Positions 54,105-63,988 of a DNA stretch of 64,000 bases are shown here, in pieces. The stretch comes from Labrys okinawensis (GTDB taxonomy: Bacteria > Pseudomonadota > Alphaproteobacteria > Rhizobiales > Labraceae), in contig NZ_PUEJ01000002.1 of the NCBI RefSeq assembly GCF_002982075.1, forward strand, positions 248,001 to 312,000, written 5' to 3'. A model generated the notes under the pieces. The model saw only the letters and a program-made list of their open reading frames with translations, was not told where the DNA came from and searched no databases. Both the position numbers and the translations under genes were made by a program. Position 1 is the first letter of the stretch; each line of letters opens with the position of its first letter.

Positions 54105-55024
54105 TGACAGAGGCCGCCGAAATCGCATCCAAGGCCCGGCGGAATGAAATCCGCAATCGCTGGCTGCTCTCCACCCCCGCTTTGCTGGTGATTCTGCTCG
54201 CGGCCACCGGCCCGCTCCTGATCGTGCTGGTCTATTCCTTCCTGGAACCCGGCCCCTATGGCGATGTGAAATGGAACTTCTCCACCGAGGCCTGGACCTC
54301 GGTGTTCTTCGAACGCGACATGTTCGACGACACGCTGTCGCTGGCCGGCGCCCATCTCACCATCTTCTGGCGTTCGGTGAAGCTGGCGCTGATGACCACG
54401 CTGGTCACGCTGGCGCTCGGTTTTCCCACCGCCTATTTCATCTCGACGCGGCCGGCCCACCGGCGCGACCTCTGGCTGTTCCTGATCACCATTCCGTTCT
54501 GGACCAACCTTCTGATCCGCACCTTCGCCGTACTGCAGATCATCCGCAACGAAGGCCTGTTCAACGCGGTGCTGATCAAGCTCGGCGTGATCTCGGCGCC
54601 GCTGCAGATCCTCTATACCGATACCGCCATCCTGGCCGGCATGGCTTATGTCTATCTGCCGCTGATGGTGCTGCCGATCTATGCCAGCATGGAGAAGTTC
54701 GACTTTCGCCTGGTCGAGGCGGGCTATGATCTCTATGCCAGCCGCTTCCAGGTGCTCCGCCGCATCATCATCCCGCTGACCAAGCCCGGCATCGTCGCCG
54801 GCTCCATCCTGGTGTTCATCCCGGCGCTCGGTGCCTATGTCACGCCGAACCTGCTCGGCGGCGGCAAGAACATGATGCTGTCCAACCTGATCGAGCTGCA
54901 GTTTGGCCAGGGCCGCAACTGGCCGCTGGGCGCCTCGCTCTCCATCACGGTGATGGCGATCGTGATGGTGGCGCTGCTGGTCTATGTGCGCAACACCGGC
55001 GGCTCGGGGGTGAAACATGGCTGA
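54104..55024 (+). CDS. potB: ABC importer permease PotB-type, second system
   Basis: A 306-residue inner-membrane protein with six helices. RWLLSTPALLVILLAATGPL is the first, and ITIPFWTNLLIRTFAVLQII is typical of PotB. The EAA-type loop is AGYDLYASRFQVLRRIIIPL. It shares one base with the potA stop and 8 bp with the PotC-type gene, so the group is translationally coupled. Confidence 0.9.
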   Translation: MTEAAEIASKARRNEIRNRWLLSTPALLVILLAATGPLLIVLVYSFLEPGPYGDVKWNFSTEAWTSVFFERDMFDDTLSLAGAHLTIFWRSVKLALMTTLVTLALGFPTAYFISTRPAHRRDLWLFLITIPFWTNLLIRTFAVLQIIRNEGLFNAVLIKLGVISAPLQILYTDTAILAGMAYVYLPLMVLPIYASMEKFDFRLVEAGYDLYASRFQVLRRIIIPLTKPGIVAGSILVFIPALGAYVTPNLLGGGKNMMLSNLIELQFGQGRNWPLGASLSITVMAIVMVALLVYVRNTGGSGVKHG

Positions 55025-55817
55025 GCCCTTCTCCATCCGCCGCCAGCCCGGCTTCACCACCATCGCGCTCGTCTGCTTCGTGCTGCTCTATCTGCCGATC
55101 GTGGTGATGGTGATCTATGCCTTCAACGAAGCGACATCGGTCTCCACCTGGGGCGGCTTCTCGCTGAAATGGTTCGTGGCCGCCTGGAACAACGACCAGG
55201 TGGTCGACGCCACCTTGCGCTCCTTCCAGATCGCCACCATCGCCGCAGTGCTCTCCACCGTCTGCGCCACCATGGCAGCGCTCGCGACCACGCGCACCGA
55301 AGCCTATCCCGGCCTCACCTTCACCTATTCGGCCATCAACCAGCCGCTGATGGTGCCCGAGATCGTCACGGGCGTGGCGCTGCTGATCTTCTTTTCGCGC
55401 ATCAAGATCGTCACCGGCTATGATGGGCTGGCCTATCTGATCGCCGCCCACACCGCCTTCTGCGTGCCCTTTGCCTATCTGCCGATCCGGGCCCGCCTGG
55501 AGGGCATGGACCTCACCCTGGAGCGCGCCGCTGCCGATCTCTATGCCACGCCATGGCAGGCCTTCCGGAGGGTGACGCTGCCGCTGCTCTGGCCCGGCAT
55601 CCTCGCAGGCCTGATGCTGGCCTTCGTCACCTCGCTCGACGACGTGGTGATCACCGAATTCGTCAAGTCCGGCGGCCAGGATACGCTGCCGACCTACATG
55701 CTCGGCCAGCTGCGCCGCGGCGTCACACCCGAAGTCAACGCGCTGTCGACGGTCTTCCTCCTCCTCTCCGTCGTCATCGTCACGATTTTCTTCTTCATCA
55801 GCAGGAAGAAAGACTGA
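55017..55817 (+). CDS. potC: ABC importer permease PotC-type, second system
   Basis: A 266-residue inner-membrane protein with six helices and an EAA loop AAADLYATPWQAFRRVTLPL, followed by the PotC-typical VTSLDDVVITEFVKSGGQDT. It starts inside the end of the preceding permease. A 105 bp gap with GC-rich sequence precedes the binding-protein gene. Confidence 0.9.
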   Translation: MAEPFSIRRQPGFTTIALVCFVLLYLPIVVMVIYAFNEATSVSTWGGFSLKWFVAAWNNDQVVDATLRSFQIATIAAVLSTVCATMAALATTRTEAYPGLTFTYSAINQPLMVPEIVTGVALLIFFSRIKIVTGYDGLAYLIAAHTAFCVPFAYLPIRARLEGMDLTLERAAADLYATPWQAFRRVTLPLLWPGILAGLMLAFVTSLDDVVITEFVKSGGQDTLPTYMLGQLRRGVTPEVNALSTVFLLLSVVIVTIFFFISRKKD

Positions 55818-55922
55818 GACGGCGGCGGGGCGGGGATCGAACCTCGTCCGCTGCCCTATCACCAACCAGGTTGGGGCAAAAGAGCTCAAGCCGGTGCCCC
55901 GGCTTTGCAACGGGAGACAGGA

Positions 55923-56957
55923 ATGAACTGGAAATCGACGGCCACAGCTGCCGCCCTGGCGCTGCTCGCATCCACGAGCCTCGCCAGCGCGGAGGGCGCG
56001 CTCAACATCTTCAACTGGGGCAATTACACCAGCCCGGAGATGATCAAGAAGTTCGAGCAGAAATACAACGTCAAGGTCACCATCACCGACTACGATTCCA
56101 ACGACACGGCGCTCGCAAAGGTGCGCCAGGGCGGCACCGGCTATGACATCGCCGTGCCCTCGCAGAACTTCATCCCGATCTGGATCTCCGAGGGCCTCGT
56201 CCAGGAAGTCGATCCGTCCAAGATGGAGAACTTCAAGAACGTCGCCAAGGAATGGGCCGATCCGCCCTTCGATCCCGGCCGCAAATATTCCGTGCCGTGG
56301 GCCTGGGGCACGGTCGGCGTCGCGGTCAATACCGACGTCTACAAGGGCGACATCAACACCTGGGGCATCATCTTCGACACGCCGCCCGAGCTGAAGGGCA
56401 AGACCAATGTCGTGCCGGAGATGAACGACGTCATCCACGCCGCCATCCGCTACAATGGCGGCAAGATGTGCGACGGCGACAAGACCTTGCTCAAAAAGGT
56501 GCGAGACACGCTGGTCAAGGCCAAGCCCAACTGGATCGCCATGGAATACAACACCATCGAAAAGATGGGCGCCGGCGATTTCAAGGCCACCAGCGACTGG
56601 AACGGCTCGGCCCTGCGCCAGCGCCTGGCCCATCCGCAGATCCACTACGGCTATCCCAAGGAGGGCGTGCAGCTCTGGAGCGACAATATCGTCGTGCTGA
56701 AGGAGGCCAAGAATGTCGAGAACGCCAAGCTGTTCATGAACTTCATGATGGACCCGGAAAACGCGGCGCTGAACTCGGCCTTCCACCGCTATGCCAACGG
56801 TATCGCGGGTTCGGAGAAGTTCATGCCGGCCGACATGAAGGATGCGCCTGAAGTCAACGTGCCCGAGGCGATCATGAAGACCGCCGAATTCTCGCATGCC
56901 TGCCCGCCCGAAGTGACCGAGCTCTACAGCAAGATCTGGACCGAGCTGCAGAAGTAA
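55923..56957 (+). CDS. potD: Polyamine-type periplasmic binding protein, second system
   Basis: A 344-residue protein with a Sec signal (about residues 1-23, ending ASTSLASA). The mature part matches PotD/PotF: LNIFNWGNYTSPEMIKKFEQ, YDSNDTALAKVRQGGTGYDI, VPWAWGTVGVAVNTD and LFMNFMMDPENAALNSAFHR. It binds putrescine or spermidine-like ligands in the family. The ATG at 55923 follows GGGAGACAGGA. It completes an ATPase-permease-permease-binding protein operon. Confidence 0.92.
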   Translation: MNWKSTATAAALALLASTSLASAEGALNIFNWGNYTSPEMIKKFEQKYNVKVTITDYDSNDTALAKVRQGGTGYDIAVPSQNFIPIWISEGLVQEVDPSKMENFKNVAKEWADPPFDPGRKYSVPWAWGTVGVAVNTDVYKGDINTWGIIFDTPPELKGKTNVVPEMNDVIHAAIRYNGGKMCDGDKTLLKKVRDTLVKAKPNWIAMEYNTIEKMGAGDFKATSDWNGSALRQRLAHPQIHYGYPKEGVQLWSDNIVVLKEAKNVENAKLFMNFMMDPENAALNSAFHRYANGIAGSEKFMPADMKDAPEVNVPEAIMKTAEFSHACPPEVTELYSKIWTELQK

Positions 56958-56996
56958 GGGCTCGACGTCTCGACCGAGCAAAATGAAGCGCTATTC

Positions 56997-57168
56997 CCTT
57001 CTCCCCTTGCGGGAGAAGGTGGACCGGCGCAGCCGGGCCGGATGAGGGGTCCGCACCTCCCTCTCGGCAAGGTTGCGTTTCTCCCCTCATCCGCCCCCAG
57101 GCTTCTTACTCGGACGCGTGCTCCTGAAAGGAGCACACTGCGGCACCTTCTCCTGCAAGGGGAGAAGG
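56997..57168. repeat. Composite palindromic repeat, copy 1 (CCTTCTCCCC family)
   Basis: The outer arms CCTTCTCCCCTTGCGGGAG.. (56997) and ..CTGCAAGGGGAGAAGG (ending 57168) match with one difference over 25 bp, and inner CGGATGAGGGG and CCCCTCATCCG also pair. Elements with this wording are common between genes in Hyphomicrobiales. Other copies: 61513-61678 and 63782-63910. Confidence 0.65.
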
Positions 57169-57222
57169 CTGGCTGCGCCGCACCCTGATCTCCCATCAAT
57201 TATTGACGCCTCTTCAGCGCCC

Positions 57223-58410
57223 ATGCCTCATTCAGCCTTCGAATCCGCCTACGGTTTTTCCCGCAATGCCGTACAGCTCTCCAATTGGCGCCAGGCGCCC
57301 TGGAATGTCTGGGCCTTCCGCAACGTTTCCGAACTGGTCCCGTCGGCGCGGATCTCGGCCGGCATCGTTAAGCCCGAAACACCGGATGCCGATCCCTCCG
57401 GCCTGCTGCGCGAGAGCCTGACGATCGGCGGCGACAGCCGTTCCATCGCCGACTTCCTCACCACGACCTCCACCGATGCCCTTGTGGTGATGAAGGCGGG
57501 CCGCTTCGTGGCCGATTACCATGCCGCGCATTTCACCAACGCGAGCCGACACATCGTCTTCTCGATTTCCAAATCGCTGACCGCGATCCTGGCCGGTGTC
57601 GCCGAGGACGAGGGCCTGCTCGATCCCGAAACGCCCATCGTCGACTACGTGCCCGAGGTCGCCGGCTCGGCCTTTGCAGATGCCAGCGTGCGCCATTTGC
57701 TCGATATGCGCGTCAGCCTCGCTTTCGAGGAAGCCTATCTCGACCCAACCGGCGAATTCGCCCGTTATCGGCGCGCCACTTTGTGGAATCCCTCCGCGCC
57801 GGGCCAGGATCCCGGCACGCTGCTCGGCTTCATCGCTTCCATGCCCAAGGGTGCCGGCGCGCATGGCGGCCCCTTCCGCTATCGCTCGCCCAATTCCGAC
57901 CTGCTCGGCCTTGTGGTCGAACGAGCCAGCGGCGAGCGCTATGCCGATTACGCCTCCTCGCGCCTGTGGCAAAAGCTCGGCGCCCGCCAGGACGGCAGCG
58001 TCACCGTCGATGCAGCGGGCACGGCGCGCGCCGCCGGCGGCGTGAGCATGAGTGCGCGGGACCTTGCGCGTGTCGGCGAAATGATGCGCCGGGGCGGCGA
58101 TCTCGAAGGCAGCCGCATCGTCTCGCAGCGCTGGGTGGAGGATACCTGCCGGAGCGGCGGCAGCGCCGAGGCCTGGCAGCAGGGCGATTTCGTACATCTG
58201 CTCGGCCAGGGCCGCTACCGCAACAAATGGTACCAGACCGGCTACGCCAATGGCGCGTTCCTGGCCATCGGCATTCACGGCCAATGGCTCTATGTGAACC
58301 CGGCCGACGAGGTGGTGATCGTCAAGATGTCGTCGCAGCCCGAACCGGTCGACGACGCCACCGACAAGCTCAATCTACAGCTGTTCGAGGCCCTGGCCAC
58401 CAGGGTTTGA
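57223..58410 (+). CDS. Serine hydrolase of the beta-lactamase (class C) family
   Basis: A 395-residue protein. SxxK motif in VFSISKSLTAILAGV (about residue 115), YxN in RYRSPNSDLLGLVV, and VMKAGRFVADYHAAHF before the active site. No signal peptide is obvious. The extended N-terminal part (AVQLSNWRQAPWNVWAFRNV) is typical of 6-aminohexanoate-dimer-hydrolase-like proteins. The start ATG at 57223 is chosen because upstream sequence belongs to a repeat. It overlaps the convergent membrane-protein gene by 41 bp. Confidence 0.82.
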   Translation: MPHSAFESAYGFSRNAVQLSNWRQAPWNVWAFRNVSELVPSARISAGIVKPETPDADPSGLLRESLTIGGDSRSIADFLTTTSTDALVVMKAGRFVADYHAAHFTNASRHIVFSISKSLTAILAGVAEDEGLLDPETPIVDYVPEVAGSAFADASVRHLLDMRVSLAFEEAYLDPTGEFARYRRATLWNPSAPGQDPGTLLGFIASMPKGAGAHGGPFRYRSPNSDLLGLVVERASGERYADYASSRLWQKLGARQDGSVTVDAAGTARAAGGVSMSARDLARVGEMMRRGGDLEGSRIVSQRWVEDTCRSGGSAEAWQQGDFVHLLGQGRYRNKWYQTGYANGAFLAIGIHGQWLYVNPADEVVIVKMSSQPEPVDDATDKLNLQLFEALATRV

Positions 58411-58873
58411 GCGCGAGGCCGGCGGGGAGCCGCACCGCCACCAGCCAGAACACCAGGCCGCAGAGAGCGCCCATCAAGCCGAACCCGCTGGCTACCCCGG
58501 CCAGTTCGGGGCTCCCGTTGGAAATCCACTCGGTGCCGAACATCAGATAGACCGAGCTTACGGCCGCGACGATCGCAGCCGCCGCCATGTAAGGCCAGGC
58601 TGCCCGCCAGCCGAGCAGATGCATGAGGGCGCGCGTCAGCAGCGCCGGCAGGCCTGCGAGCAGCACGGTCATATAAGCCAGGAAGCCGACCAGGGTCGGG
58701 ATATCGCCGGCATCGCCGAGGCCGGTGTCGGAGCGAACCATCATTGCGCCGATATAGATCAGGGCCGCGGTGAGCGAAGCCACGCCGATGCCGATGATGC
58801 TGAAGGCGAGGTGGACGAAGAAATTCAGAACCGGGCGGGGCTTCGGCGCCGCAGGGGTTGCATCGGCCATCAT
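58370..58873 (-). CDS. Hypothetical four-helix membrane protein
   Basis: A 167-residue protein with four hydrophobic helices (for example NFFVHLAFSIIGIGVASLTA and YMTVLLAGLPALLTRALMHL). No family is recognised. Its 3' end overlaps the serine hydrolase gene by 41 bp on the other strand. Confidence 0.65.
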   Translation of the reverse strand: MMADATPAAPKPRPVLNFFVHLAFSIIGIGVASLTAALIYIGAMMVRSDTGLGDAGDIPTLVGFLAYMTVLLAGLPALLTRALMHLLGWRAAWPYMAAAAIVAAVSSVYLMFGTEWISNGSPELAGVASGFGLMGALCGLVFWLVAVRLPAGLALKPWWPGPRTAVD

Positions 58874-59064
58874 CGTAATGTTCCTGACCCTACCAAACCG
58901 GCCCTTACCGCAATCGGACTACCCGGTCGCTGTTGGGAGCGAAGCAATCCACGGTCCGAAATCGAATCCCGGCGACCCCGCTAGTTCCTGTCGGCGCAGA
59001 CATAGCCGGCCCGTCTCCTCGACGTTGTATCCGGCGCAACAGCAAGAGGTGCATGCACCTGCCC

Positions 59065-59904
59065 TCACGTCTCCACGATGCGGGCGCGGCGATGGGCGCG
59101 CAGCAGGCCCTGGATGGCCGCCGCGGTTTCCTCGATCGAACGGCGGGTGACGTCGATCATCGGCCAGCCGCGCTGGGAAAACAGGCGGCGGGACTGGGCA
59201 ATCTCCTCGGCCACGGCCATGCGGTCGGTGTAGGTATCGACATCATGATGCGGACTGAGGGTCAGCACGCGGTTTTCGCGGATCTGCACGATGCGCTCGG
59301 GCGAAGCGAACAGGCCTACGATCAGCGGGTTCTTGAGATGCTCGACCTCCGGCGGCAACGGCACGCCCGGCACCAGCGGAATATTGGCGGTCTTGACGCC
59401 GCGATGGGCCAGATAGATCGAAGTCGGCGTCTTCGAGGTTCTGCTGACGCCGAGCAGCAGCACGTCGGCTTCCTCGTAATCGGTCGGCATCAGGCCGTCA
59501 TCATGCATCATCGTGTAATTGAGGGCGTCGATGCGGCGGAAATAATCGGCGTTCAGCACATGCTGGGCACCGGGCTTCACCATCACCTCGGTGCCGAGAT
59601 AGGACTTGAACAGATCGAAGATCGGCTGCAGCACCGACAGCACCGGCGCGCCCATCTCACGGCAGCTGCGCTCCAAGCGCTCGGCCAGTTCGGGTTCGAC
59701 CAGCGTGTAGAGCACCACGCCGGGATTGGCTTCGATCTCGGCGATGGTGCGATCGAGATCCCGCTCGCTGCGCACCAGCGGATAGATGTGCTCGAGCGCC
59801 GAGACCGCCGGATATTGGGCAGCGACAGCCCGCCCGGCCATGATCAAAGTCTCGCCGGTGGAGTCCGAAACCAGGTGAAGATGGAAGAAGCTTCTTGTGG
59901 CCAT
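59065..59904 (-). CDS. ppsR: Bifunctional kinase/pyrophosphorylase regulating PEP synthase (PpsR, DUF299)
   Basis: A 279-residue protein with the PSRP P-loop LLLGVSRTSKTPTSIYLAHR and SFFHLHLVSDSTGETLIMAG at the N-terminus, plus RCMREMGAPVLSVLQPIFD-like wording. It switches phosphoenolpyruvate synthase or PPDK on and off by ADP-dependent phosphorylation and phosphorolysis. It faces away from hemE across the putative replication origin. In many relatives maf follows it directly. Confidence 0.93.
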   Translation of the reverse strand: MATRSFFHLHLVSDSTGETLIMAGRAVAAQYPAVSALEHIYPLVRSERDLDRTIAEIEANPGVVLYTLVEPELAERLERSCREMGAPVLSVLQPIFDLFKSYLGTEVMVKPGAQHVLNADYFRRIDALNYTMMHDDGLMPTDYEEADVLLLGVSRTSKTPTSIYLAHRGVKTANIPLVPGVPLPPEVEHLKNPLIVGLFASPERIVQIRENRVLTLSPHHDVDTYTDRMAVAEEIAQSRRLFSQRGWPMIDVTRRSIEETAAAIQGLLRAHRRARIVET

Positions 59905-60449
59905 GACAGGACGTAGCGCGGGATGGCACTGTGGACAAGTGGGGACAGGAGAAGGGCCTTAACCCGATCTTAAGAAGGGCTGTGGAAGAACTCGATCTTT
60001 CATCAACAGGCTGATCGCTTGGGATGGGATTCCGCGCGCTCGGCTGCAAAAGACTCATAAGGCGCTAAGTGGGACTCTGCGCCCTCCCCCCGGCCTTGCC
60101 GCCAGCACCTTGATTCAATAGCCGGAATCCGCGTTGTTCTCTCCCGATTTTTCGCACCGAATTTCCGGCGTCACACCTGTGTCGCCTGTGAATAGATTGT
60201 GGACGGCAAGGAAGCACGGTAAACGAAGCGTTAAGAAGAAAGAGAATGAAGATTCATATCTCTCTCTTTTATTTTCTTTGGCGGTAGGTCGGATCGGGCG
60301 AACCCTTTCGCCGGGCTGAATTCCCGAGCGCCCCTATGAGTGGATCCGTACACGCCAGCCACGTTTCAATCTTTCAGCGGGGCCAACCGGCCGAAGCGTC
60401 GGTTCGATCCATTGGCCCTGTTTGGTGTTGCCGAGAAAGCCTGACCGAC
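59905..60449. other. oriC: Putative chromosomal replication origin (oriC) between ppsR and hemE
   Basis: A 545 bp gene-free region between divergent genes. DnaA-box-like sequences (consensus TGTGNATAA): TGTGGACAA at 59930, TGTGAATAG at 60187 with one mismatch each, and weaker TGTGGAAGA at 59981 and TGTGGACGG at 60198. A perfect CtrA site lies at 59959 and a weaker one at 60220. An AT-rich block spans about 60231-60280. In Caulobacter, Rickettsia and Sinorhizobium oriC lies beside hemE. Experimental proof is lacking. Confidence 0.75.
59959..59973. promoter_or_regulatory. CtrA-binding site, full TTAA-N7-TTAA consensus
   Basis: TTAA-CCCGATC-TTAA matches the CtrA consensus exactly. It lies 55 bp upstream of the ppsR start and inside the putative origin, where CtrA represses replication start in Caulobacter. 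A degenerate site TAAA-CGAAGCG-TTAA is at 60220-60234. Confidence 0.75.
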
Positions 60450-61472
60450 ATGACCAAACCTCTCCTCGACGTTCTTGCCGGCAAGGCCCAGCCGGTGCCG
60501 CCAATCTGGCTGATGCGCCAGGCGGGCCGTTATCTGCCGGAATATCGAGCGATCAGGACCAAGGCCTCGGGCTTTCTGAACTTCTGCTACACGCCGGATC
60601 TCGCCGTCGAGGCGACCTTGCAGCCGATCCGGCGCTTCGGTTTCGATGCAGCCATCCTGTTCTCGGACATTCTGGTGGTGCCCGATGCCCTGGGGCAGAC
60701 GGTCTGGTTCGAGGAAGGCGAAGGCCCGCGGCTGGAGCCGGTCACCGATCTCGCCGGCCTGGCCAGGCTCAAGACCCAGGTCGATCTCGACCATCTGGCG
60801 CCGGTGTTCGAGACGATCCGCCAGGTCAAGGCAGCGCTGCCGGCCAACGTGACCTTCCTCGGCTTTTGCGGAGCGCCCTGGACGGTGGCGACCTATATGA
60901 TCGCCGGCCGCGGGGTGAAAGACCAGGTGCCGGCGCGCCTCGCCGCCTATCAGGATCCCGCCTTCTTCGCCGCCCTGATCGATCGGCTGGTTGCGGCTTC
61001 CATCGATTATTTGTCGGCCCAGCTTGAAAATGGCGTCGACGCTGTCCAGATATTCGACAGCTGGGCCGGCATCCTGCCGCCGGATGAATTCGAGCGCTGG
61101 GTGATCGGACCTGCCAGGCGCATCGTCGAAGGCGTCAGGGCGCGCCATCCCGAGGCGCGCATCATCGGCTTTCCGCGCGGTGCCGGTTCCTTCTATCGTG
61201 ATTATGCGCAGGCTGTGGCGGTGGATGCTGTCGGGCTCGACTGGGCAGCCGATCCGGCCTGGGCGGCGCGCGAGGTGCAGTCCGTTAAGCCGGTGCAGGG
61301 CAATCTCGATCCGCTGGCGCTGGTAGCGGGCGGCGATCCTCTGAGCCGGGCGCTCGACCGCATCCTCGACGGCCTCGCCGCCAAGCCCTTCATCTTCAAC
61401 CTCGGGCACGGCATCGTGCCGCAGACGCCGATCGCCCATGTCGAACAGATGCTTAAGCGAATCAGGGGCTAG
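60450..61472 (+). CDS. hemE: Uroporphyrinogen decarboxylase
   Basis: A 340-residue protein. [20 protein letters not shown] is the family signature near the N-terminus, followed by [24 protein letters not shown] and [12 protein letters not shown]. It converts uroporphyrinogen III to coproporphyrinogen III in heme synthesis. The ATG at 60450 ([11 protein letters not shown]) gives the usual length. It is the first rightward gene after the putative origin. Confidence 0.97.
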   Translation: MTKPLLDVLAGKAQPVPPIWLMRQAGRYLPEYRAIRTKASGFLNFCYTPDLAVEATLQPIRRFGFDAAILFSDILVVPDALGQTVWFEEGEGPRLEPVTDLAGLARLKTQVDLDHLAPVFETIRQVKAALPANVTFLGFCGAPWTVATYMIAGRGVKDQVPARLAAYQDPAFFAALIDRLVAASIDYLSAQLENGVDAVQIFDSWAGILPPDEFERWVIGPARRIVEGVRARHPEARIIGFPRGAGSFYRDYAQAVAVDAVGLDWAADPAWAAREVQSVKPVQGNLDPLALVAGGDPLSRALDRILDGLAAKPFIFNLGHGIVPQTPIAHVEQMLKRIRG

Positions 61473-61512
61473 GGTTGCTAAGGTGCTGCCAGAGCCGCGA
61501 AGACGCTACCGC

Positions 61513-61678
61513 CTTCTCCCCTTGGGGGTGTCGTCAACGCCCTTGTCGACTAGAGGTGTCCCAAAGGGGCGGATCAGGGGAGAAACGCCTCGCTGGCACG
61601 GGATCGCACGACCTCTCATCCCCCTACCGGGACCCGAGGCACTTCCGTGGGAGTGCCAAGTCCCGCGAGGAGAGAAGG
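61513..61678. repeat. Composite palindromic repeat, copy 2 (CCTTCTCCCC family), degenerate
   Basis: Starts CCTTCTCCCCTTGGGGG and ends GAGGAGAGAAGG, with inner GGCGGATCAGGGG and CTCTCATCCCCC. It fills the gap between hemE and hemJ. Confidence 0.55.
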
Positions 61679-61721
61679 AAATCGATCCTTTCGGGTTGGT
61701 TCGAATAGCAGGAACGACGTG

Positions 61722-62162
61722 ATGGAATATGGCAGCACGGCCTATGATCTTGTAAAGGCGGGGCACATCATCGCCGTGATCGCCTGGATGGCGGGCATGC
61801 TCTATCTGCCGCGGCTGTTCGTCTATCATGCCGAAGCTGCCAAGGGCTCGATCCAGAGCGAGACCTTCAAGGTGATGGAGCGCCGCCTGCTCAAGGCCAT
61901 CATCAACCCGGCCATGGGCGCGACCTGGATTTTCGGCCTGCTGCTGGTGTGGTCTTCGGGCTTCTACCACCAGCCCTGGTTTCATGCGAAGTTCCTGCTC
62001 GTACTGGTGCTTTCAGGCGTGCATGGCTGGTTTTCGAAGCTGACGCGCGAATTCGCAGAGGACCGCAATGTGCGTCCTGCCAAGTTCTTCCGCATGATCA
62101 ATGAAATTCCCACCGTGCTGATGATCCTGATCGTCATCCTGGTGGTGGTGAAGCCCTTCTGA
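61722..62162 (+). CDS. hemJ: Protoporphyrinogen oxidase HemJ
   Basis: A 146-residue protein with four membrane helices. KAGHIIAVIAWMAGMLYLPR with the essential histidine, followed by LFVYHAEA, and the later PWFHAKFLLVLVLSGVHGWF are HemJ motifs. It oxidises protoporphyrinogen IX, a late step of the same heme pathway as hemE. The start ATG at 61722 follows AGGAACGACG. Confidence 0.95.
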   Translation: MEYGSTAYDLVKAGHIIAVIAWMAGMLYLPRLFVYHAEAAKGSIQSETFKVMERRLLKAIINPAMGATWIFGLLLVWSSGFYHQPWFHAKFLLVLVLSGVHGWFSKLTREFAEDRNVRPAKFFRMINEIPTVLMILIVILVVVKPF

Positions 62163-62404
62163 GGATTTCGCGCTTTTTCGATATTTGGCCGGTCCGCCCG
62201 CTTGCCGAGGCGCGGGGCCGGCTGTATAAAGCGCTTCTCCTTCCATTGCAGGCTGGCGTCTTGAGGGTATGGGTGTCGAACCCGGCCACGGCGCTGACGC
62301 AAGACTAAGTCTGGCGATAACAAGACCTGTTCCCCCCGAAAATCCTTCTGCCCGCGCTTTTCAATGCGCGTCATGAAACGAATCGATCCCCAACAAGGAC
62401 CCCC

Positions 62405-63670
<1,266 letters not shown>

Positions 63671-63694
63671 GGCGTCCAACCCGGATGGCTTGCG

Positions 63695-63725
63695 AACGGC
63701 CCGGCAGCGATGCCCGGGCCGTTTT
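63695..63725 (+). terminator. Rho-independent-type terminator after rho
   Basis: AACGGCCCGG-N9-CCGGGCCGTT is a perfect 10 bp stem with a short T-run (TT), 24 bp past the rho stop. Confidence 0.7.
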
Positions 63726-63781
63726 GCTATGGGCATCGATTCGGACGCGGAACGGGAAATGACAGTGGAATGAGCCGCAGG

Positions 63782-63910
63782 CACCTTCCTCCCCTGCGGG
63801 AGAAAGTGCCAGGAAGGAGCGGATGAGGGGCGGTGGGCAACTCTCGAGATATGGGCCAACACCCTTATTCGTCATTGCTTCGCAACGCTGCCTTCTCCGA
63901 AGGGGAGAAG
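63782..63910. repeat. Composite palindromic repeat, copy 3 (CCTTCTCCCC family)
   Basis: CACCTTCCTCCCCTGCGGGAG with CGGATGAGGGG, and a right arm GCCTTCTCCGAAGGGGAGAAG. It is the third copy within 7 kb of the putative origin. Confidence 0.55.
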
Positions 63911-63961
63911 CAGCTGGAGCCTACCCTGACGATAAAAAAATGAGCTGTCCGCGATTAACCC

Positions 63962-63977
63962 TGTTTCACGTGAATCA
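63962..63977. promoter_or_regulatory. parS: parS-like ParB-binding site 1
   Basis: TGTTTCACGTGAATCA matches the parS consensus TGTTTCACGTGAAACA at 15 of 16 bases. It lies 3.5 kb from the putative origin, as is usual for parS clusters. Confidence 0.75.
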
Positions 63978-63988
63978 CCCTCACGGCC

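Noticed and set aside
55818-55860. tRNA-like 3' end (reverse strand GAGGTTCGATCCCCGCC)
   Set aside because: Only a T-loop-like piece; no anticodon or D arm and stem pairing is imperfect. It lies inside the potC-potD gap.
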